Origin: Ehretia macrophylla | Lineage: Eukaryota > Streptophyta > Magnoliopsida > Boraginales > Ehretiaceae | Assembly (NCBI GenBank): GCA_037974665.1 | Contig: CM075767.1 | Location: 8,016,271 to 8,080,270, forward strand | Direction: 5' to 3' | Length of the DNA stretch: 64,000 bases | In this document: positions 57,545-64,000 of the stretch, piece by piece | Numbering within the stretch: position 1 is the stretch's first letter | Layout: every line of letters begins with the position of its first letter | Notes under the pieces: model-generated | Database searches by the model: none | What the model was told of the DNA's origin: nothing | Seen by the model: the letters and a program-made list of their open reading frames with translations, nothing else | Made by a program: the position numbers and the translations under genes

Positions 57545-58084
57545 TATTTCGATAAGATAAAGGCGTAGGCGAGTTTCCTACCTAATCTTTCGAATATTTG
57601 TTACGGAGTCGATATATTATACGTCCTTTGGTGGAATCATAACGACTTACTTCAATTTTGACTCTATCTCCTGACAGTATCCGTATAAAACTATGTCGGA
57701 TCTTTCCTGAAACATAACCTAAAATCAGATCTTCATTATCTAAACGAACCCAGAACATACCGTTAAAAAGCGAGACTGGTGGGGGTGGGGGTGGGGCTGG
57801 AGGTAAGGGTGGGGGTGGCGTGTTTAGAGAGACTGGTGGCGGGTGGCAGTGGCTAGTTGGGGATTAGGGCTAAGGTTGCCGGAGGTAAGGTAGGGTAGGG
57901 CAGAGGCCACATAACTTGCTATTACTGGTTGGGCAATTTGTTTTGTTTTCATTTTCTGCTAATATTGGAAGGGCATATCTATTATTTAAATATTTCTACA
58001 AAAAAGACAAAAGTTGTTAGATCTTAAGGGGCGTAAGCACCATTTTTAGTGATCTTGGGTAGACGATGTAATTGTTTCATAATT
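57545..58084. other. Intergenic DNA with a G-rich tract
   Basis: A tract rich in ggtgggggt near 57778-57900; no gene recognised. Confidence 0.5.
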
Positions 58085-59058
58085 AAATATGGCAATGGGG
58101 TGGGTTTGAGACGAGAGCGCCTATCCCCATGCCCCCGCCCCATCATCTAAAAAGTCCCTCTAACAACCGCTCTATCCCTGCATTCTATACCCTCAACCCC
58201 TGCCCCAACCTTGTCCCCGAATCCTCTTGGGGAATGGGAACTACCTGGAGATTTTTCATTATTCTCTTAAACCTTGCAATATTGAATTTAATTTAACCTT
58301 GATCTTCAAAATATTTTAAATAAAAGTCAAATATTAATTATATACTGAGTCTTATTCTTCCAATTACATAGTAAAAATAATATTATAGTAATTAAGTCTT
58401 AAGTATTTAAAATAAATTCTTACTAAAAATATTGTGTATGAGAATTATATGTGAAAAAATAATATTCCTTTGTGTTATTGGAACTGCATAGTTTTTTTTT
58501 TTTTGTTATCAAATGTTTACATATAATAATTAAAAATCTTTAAAATATAACCCTTAATTATGTTATTTGAAACTATTTTGAAGAACAACTAACAAATCTC
58601 TTGAACCTACTATGATTAATAGAGAAAGTGAGGTATTTATGTAAAAGAATTGCAAGTGTCAAGTAATGACATGTAGTGTCTTAATTAAATAATAATTATT
58701 ATAAAATTCTTTATGAGCAATTCTTTTTTTTTATTTCTTCTCCATTTCAGTAGTACTTTAACTAATGTCATTTTATTTATATTTTTATATTTATAATTCT
58801 AATTTTTTGTATATATGTATAGCCCCATTTGATAGAAGACAGATGTTCGTAAGGTTCAAAGTCCAAAGCCTATAAGCTAGGAAAATCCTTCTCTATGTAA
58901 GGCAAGTTATGGGGGGCAAAAAAATTTATTATCGCGTCCTACCCTACTCTCTCCCTACGTGGGGATAGTTCTCTATTTTTTACCTGAATTCCTACCTCAT
59001 TTAGGGTGGGGCCAGTAGTGGGGCGGGTATTCGCAAAAGGCACTCCCATTGCTATCCT
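58085..59058. mobile_element. Possible hAT-like non-autonomous element
   Basis: The left end has atggcaatggggtggg and the right end, inverted, ggatagcaatgggagtgc, with gccccgcccc-type repeats inside, as in hAT subterminal regions. No matching target duplication was found. Confidence 0.35.
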
Positions 59059-60072
59059 TACTCATAACCACAAGAGTAAGTGTAATTAGGCTAACCAGAG
59101 GAGATATTATGCTTTTTACCCTAAAGAAAATGAAATCAGCAGCATATACATAAACCTATTATAAACGTGCGTGGTATCAGAAAAGGATGCCCCTCGTGTT
59201 CCAAAATTTATCGTCTTTTTTGTTTATTAATTAAAACATAAATTAAGTGAAGCCAGGTTTTTTTTTTTGGGGGGGTTAGGTAGTGTATTGTTTTTTTCAT
59301 CAAAAAACACAGCATGTGCGTGAGGCTTGCAGGATTGGTTATGGATGGGGCTCACATCTTCTGTGGAATACTACAATATTTCCTTCTTCATTTTTCTAAT
59401 TTTGCACCACAATATCTTAGTCTATTTTTTTTTTCATATTGAATTTAATATTTTAAGAATTTGATGTAACTCCTACAGATTTCTTTTGTATGATAAAAAA
59501 TTCACTCTAAGTTGAATCATATTAAACTCACTTCAAGTTTAAAAATCCAGTCGTATAGTGGTGTATTTTAATATATGCTCTAAGTCAGTTAATAGTCAAA
59601 TAATATTTATGATAGGAGAATATGAAATAGAATAAATCTCTTATCATAATAATTAAGTTGCAATGAAACCACTCTACTCAACTATTGAGAACTTTCTTAT
59701 AGTGTTTTTGTTTACAGTAAAAGGTAAGAAAGATGAATGAATCTATTTATAATTTTATAATGTTATGATAAAATTCAACTGTTGTACATTATTGATACGA
59801 TTAGAGCGAATGATGTGAATATTTGCAATGTTTAATTTTGATATTCGTTAGGAAAGAGGGTGGGAAATTGAATTGAAATTTTTTTTTTTGAACAAATGCA
59901 TTACATAACAAATAGAAAGGGACAAAGTTTATCCAAATGCATTACTTGGGTGAATATCACAATTCAAGAGTTGATACAAGTGAGAAAGAATGTTAGACAA
60001 CCAGTTTAAAGACAGTTTTTTTTAGTTTTCTCTAGCTACCTAATCGCTGGGCTTATTAGGACAAGTTCAATG
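59059..60072. other. Intergenic DNA, no gene recognised
   Basis: AT-rich, with poly-T and poly-G runs near 59258-59275. Confidence 0.5.
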
Positions 60073-60385
60073 GAGTCTTTAAAATGTAAAATTTTTTAAA
60101 TTTGGATTTTTTTAGAGACTTTATGACCCAAAAAAAATATTAATGATCTAAATATACGGGAGGATCCACCACTTTTTTCATCTTTTAAGTTAAAATAGAG
60201 ACTCAGTCTGTATTTTCTTTCACTAATTTATTGAAGAAAATAGAGAATGTGTTTCTATTTTGACTTAAAAGATGACAAAAGTAATAGACTCTATGCATAC
60301 TTAGATTATTAATATTTTTTTTGGAACCATAAAATCTCTAAAAAATTCAAATTTCAAAAATTTTACATTTTAAATAACTTTAGAA
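60073..60385. mobile_element. Fold-back MITE-like palindrome, about 310 bp
   Basis: The left arm (gagtctttaaaatgtaaaat..catcttttaagttaaaatag) and the reverse complement of the right arm agree along nearly all their length, with the centre near 60228. No coding sequence. The target duplication is unclear. Confidence 0.75.
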
Positions 60386-61576
60386 ATTTTTTTAATAGAA
60401 CAAAAATTAATATCATTTTTACTTTTCACAATCTTTTGAATATCTTTTTAAGTTTATTGAATTAAATTAACAATGGACAAATGGTAAAAGTAAATTGGCA
60501 AAGGAACAGCAGAATTCAGAAATGTTTTGGGATTGGGAGTGGGCAGGCAAGAAGGCATTTAAGAAGGGTGTCAGTGACGCAGAGGGAATGATGGAAATTC
60601 CTGCAGAATGGAATGATGGAATGGGGGAAGACTGAAGGGAGACACTGTTTTCATCCAATAAGTCCAAAACAAGTATTTATTATGCTATTGCTTGTCTTAT
60701 ATGCATTTGTAGCACGGAAAGGATCAAGTGACCCTAGTGGTCACGTGACCAGTTCACCAGGTTTTTTACAGAGAGGTATACATTTCTTTTCTCTTTCTCT
60801 ATATTTTACCAGGCAGGCAGGAATGTCGTAATCAACATAATATCATGACAGTGGAGATCTTTTTCCCGAAAAGAAACAAAGGAAGAGGAAGCCTTCACTG
60901 GTTAAAGAGAGTACTCACGTTGTCTCGCGTTTCGATCAAAAATTTAAAATTTTAATATATGTCTTTTTATTATAAATAATTTTTACTTTTTTCTTTTTTG
61001 ATTTCATCCTAGTGAAAATCTCACTTCTTTTATCATTTTTTAAAAGAGAGCTAAGCGCCCTTGGGTTTGCTCTATTGTATGATTTCTTAGCTTTTTGTAG
61101 TCTGAAATTTATAAATTAATTCGTGTATTTATTTGCCTCTCGATAAACATAATTTACTCAATATTTATCTTTTATTACAGTACTATCAAACTCTTTTGTG
61201 ACTTGAAACATATATTGAAATGTTTCACTATATTATAAGGTTTATATATACTTTAGACGAATTCAATGTGTTCTTAACCAAGATAAATTTTTTATAATAA
61301 AAAAAAAGAAAAAGAAAAAAGGAAAAGAGGTAATATACATGCAAATTGACAAAGAAGGTAATATGTAAGCTTTGAAAGATATATGCAAAACCTACAGCTT
61401 CTATACTAAATTCTTTAGGGGAATAAAAAATAAATGAATTTGACCTGCACAACTTATTTGGTAAAAGAGAAATAATGAAATTGACAATGTCCCACCACCG
61501 TGTAAAGTTTTTTGTTTGTTACTTTTTTGCGACTAGATAAGGTTCGTATCATGATTGAAGTCGTTTGTTTTAGAAA
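60386..61576. other. Intergenic DNA, no gene recognised
   Basis: AT-rich with short unrecognised frames (60613-60831, 61228-61452). Confidence 0.5.
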
Positions 61577-62313
61577 TGGGAAAATGTCAATTTAATCCCT
61601 GAAATTTATGTTAAAGGCTAAATAAATTTTTGTGTTTTGTAAAAGAATTATTTTCGTCTTTGAAATTTTGTTAAAAATTCATTTTCGTCTCTACCGTTAA
61701 TTTTTATTTAACGGTCAATGGTTTGACCGAGATAAAAGACTAAAATATCCTTATATTTATCTATTATAGATTAAGTGATAAAGAAAAAAAAATAATGTCA
61801 AATGTGCAAAAAATATATTCCAAAAATTAGCTATTATTGCACAAACTATATTCCAAAATAAAAAATAAAAACAAAATGCAATCTTTATATACATAATTCA
61901 ACAAAAAAAGAATTACAAAAAAAAGATTGCATTATAAAAAAAAGACGTCGACAAGGTGTTGGCTTTTTTTTGTAATTCTTTTTTTTGTTGATTTATGTAT
62001 ATAAATATTGTATTTTGTTTTATTTTTTATTTTGGAATATAATTTGTGCAATAATAGCTAATTTTTTGGAATATATTTTGTGCACATTTGATATTATTTT
62101 GTTTTTCTTTGCCACCTAATCTATAATAGATAAATATAAGTGTATTTTAGTCTTTTATCTCGATCAAATTATTGATCGTTAAATAAAAATTAACGTCATG
62201 GATGAAAATGATTTTTTAACAAAACTTCAGGGACGAAAATGGTTCTTTCACAAAACACAGAGACCTGTTTGGTCTTTAGCATAAATCTCAGGGACTAAAT
62301 TGACCTTTTTCCC
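61577..62313. mobile_element. Mutator-like fold-back element, 737 bp, 9-bp target duplication
   Basis: Near-perfect inverted repeat over its whole length: the left end gggaaaatgtcaatttaatc and, inverted, the right end gggaaaaaggtcaatttagt, meeting near 61945-61963 (gacgtcgacaaggtgttggc). Flanked by ttttagaaa at 61568-61576 and 62314-62322, a perfect 9-bp duplication, as made by Mutator-family transposition. Non-coding. Confidence 0.85.
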
Positions 62314-62759
62314 TTTTAGAAAATAAATACCTGTTAAAAAGTTTTTGCTAGTATAAGAATAAGGTTATGTTTGGCTTAATTTTTAAACATTCAAAAACGC
62401 TTTGTGAGTTTAGAAGGTGAATTAACTTATTTGGTCTATTTTTGACAGTGTTTTTAAGTAAAAATTAACGTTGAAAAAAGCTTAAAAAATGAGAAGCTCT
62501 AAATTGGAGCTTTTCAAAAAAAACTTTTTCGAAATTATTTTACATAATACGGGAAACTATTTTTTTTTTTTTTCAAATATACCCCTTCATATTTTTTAAA
62601 TTATGATATTACTCTCAAAATTTTTAAAAGCTTAACATTGCCTAATATAGACTAAACAGTCGGTAACTTTTGCTCACCAGCACTTCTAACAAAAGCTCTA
62701 CTCTACAAACTTTACAGTTCAAAAGTTAAAATTTCACAAATAGGCCAAACAGAACCTAA

Positions 62760-63700
62760 GTACAATATAATATAGTACAATTCTACATCTTTGAAACCCG
62801 TATCGAAGTCTAAGACAACATCTTTGACAATTGATAAGAGTCTGGCCACTAATAAGCCTGGATATGAAACATATAACTAATATGTTATGAAATAGTGGAT
62901 AGTGAATATTCACTACTTAAATAAAAGATAGATTTTCATACACGAACAAATTATTGGTAGATGAATAGTATTGTATGAATAGTACAAGGTAAATAGTATT
63001 GTGAATAGTACCAATATATAATATAGTACGTTCTACTTCTTTGAAACCTGTATCGAAGTCTAGGACAACATCTTTGACAATTGTTAAGAGCCTGACCACT
63101 AATAAGCTTGGATATGAAACATATGACCAATATGTTATGAAATATTAGATAGTGAATATTCACTACTTAAATAAAAGATGGATTTTCATACACGAACAAA
63201 TTATTGGTAGATAAATAGTACTGTATTAATAGTACAAGGTGAACAATACTGTGAATAGTACCACAATATAATATAGTACGATTCTACATCTTTGAAACTC
63301 GTATCGAAGTCCAGGACAACATCTTTGACAATTGTTAAGAGTCTGGCCACTAAAATGCCTAGATATGGAACATATGACCAATATGTTATGAAATATTGGA
63401 TAGTGAATATTCATTACTTAAATAAAAGATGGATTTTCATACACGAACAAATCATTGGTAGATGAATAGTACAAGGTGAACAGTACCTTGAATAGTACCA
63501 CAATATAATATAGTACGATTCTACATCTTTGAAACTCGTATCAAAGTCCAAGACAATATCTTTGACAATTGTTAAGAGTCTGGTCACTAATAAGCCTGGA
63601 TATGGAACATATGACCAATATGTTATGAAATATTTGATAGTAAATATTCATTACTTAAACAAAAGATGGATTTTTATACACGAACAAATTATTGGTAGAT
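62760..63700. repeat. Tandem array, four units of about 240-250 bp
   Basis: Units share tctttgaaac..cgtatcgaagtc..gacaacatctttgacaattg..gagtctggccactaataagc..catacacgaacaaa. The ctacatctttgaaac anchor occurs at 62784, 63033, 63284 and 63521, giving periods of about 249, 251 and 237 bp. Confidence 0.9.
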
Positions 63701-63778
63701 GAATAGTACAAGGTGAACAGTACCGTGAATAGTACAAGGTGAACAGTACCGTGAATAGTACAAGGTGAACAGTACCGT
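63701..63778. repeat. Three perfect 26-bp tandem units
   Basis: Each unit begins gaatagtacaaggtgaacag and ends taccgt (63701-63726, 63727-63752, 63753-63778). Degenerate gaatagtac/gaacagtac pieces follow to about 63880. Confidence 0.95.
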
Positions 63779-63904
63779 AAACGATACCACGTGAATAGTA
63801 CTACATAAACAATAAAGCCACCAATACTGTTTGAACAGTGAAGCCGTCGGGTACTGTACAAATAGTGATGCATGAATAGTAACTACATAGTAATCATATT
63901 TTTC

Positions 63905-63914
63905 CTATAAAAAG
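63905..63914 (+). promoter_or_regulatory. TATA box after the tandem array
   Basis: ctataaaaag followed about 50 bp later by pyrimidine-rich ttctctctagtttctgttag. Together with the repeats upstream this resembles the promoter part of an LTR cut by the window edge. Confidence 0.4.
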
Positions 63915-64000
63915 AACTTAATTGTAATTCAGAGTTGATAGGAAAATCAATAGATTTCTCTCTAGTTTCTGTTAGTTCTCTCTTATATTATTGTCTTTCT

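Noticed and set aside
62760..63700. CRISPR-like array
   Set aside because: Units of about 250 bp with no short repeat/spacer pattern, in a plant genome; this is an ordinary tandem array.

Overview
This is nuclear DNA of a flowering plant, very probably a eudicot: long AT-rich introns with GT-AG borders, two recognisable plant genes and many nested plant transposable elements. No organelle or bacterial features were seen. The species cannot be told from the sequence. All calls are by eye; nothing was aligned by computer.

Layout. (1) 1-14.2 kb, + strand: nearly all of a katanin p80 (KTN80-type) microtubule-severing regulatory subunit gene. Eighteen joined parts of the CDS are covered by 17 visible exons that keep one frame from 248 to the stop at 13742; the short first coding exon lies left of the window. 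Its introns carry a poly-A-tailed LINE-like 3' end and a rearranged Ty3/gypsy fragment. (2) 14.2-43 kb: a repeat block. It holds a decayed integrated pararetrovirus (Caulimoviridae-like) with terminal redundancy (16.5-23.4 kb), an inverted third copy of its promoter region, and scrambled further fragments (23.4-27.1 kb). This viral block appears to sit inside the LTR of a minus-strand Ty1/copia element (27.1-31.8 kb). Next comes a plus-strand copia element (31.9-42.8 kb) whose reverse transcriptase is interrupted by an unclassified element, itself interrupted by a 5-kb LTR element with 1.83-kb LTRs; a hAT-type element with a BED-finger relic splits its 3' part. (3) 43-50.6 kb: intergenic DNA with a CA-rich tract, an Emigrant-like MITE, and a Ty3/gypsy solo LTR. 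(4) 50.7-55.1 kb, - strand: a complete six-exon GARP (G2-like MYB) transcription factor gene of 310 codons with two EAR-like motifs. (5) 55.3-64 kb: intergenic DNA with MITEs and fold-back elements, including a 737-bp near-palindrome with a 9-bp target duplication, ending in a tandem array of about 250-bp units with a TATA box that may be an LTR.

The two host genes have no evident functional link: one acts on cortical microtubules, the other is a DNA-binding regulator. The strongest points for follow-up are the viral block (terminal redundancy, head-to-head promoters able to give a hairpin RNA, an unrecognised C-terminal region after RNase H), a possible 22-codon cassette exon in KTN80, and the order of nested insertions that can be read from target-site duplications.
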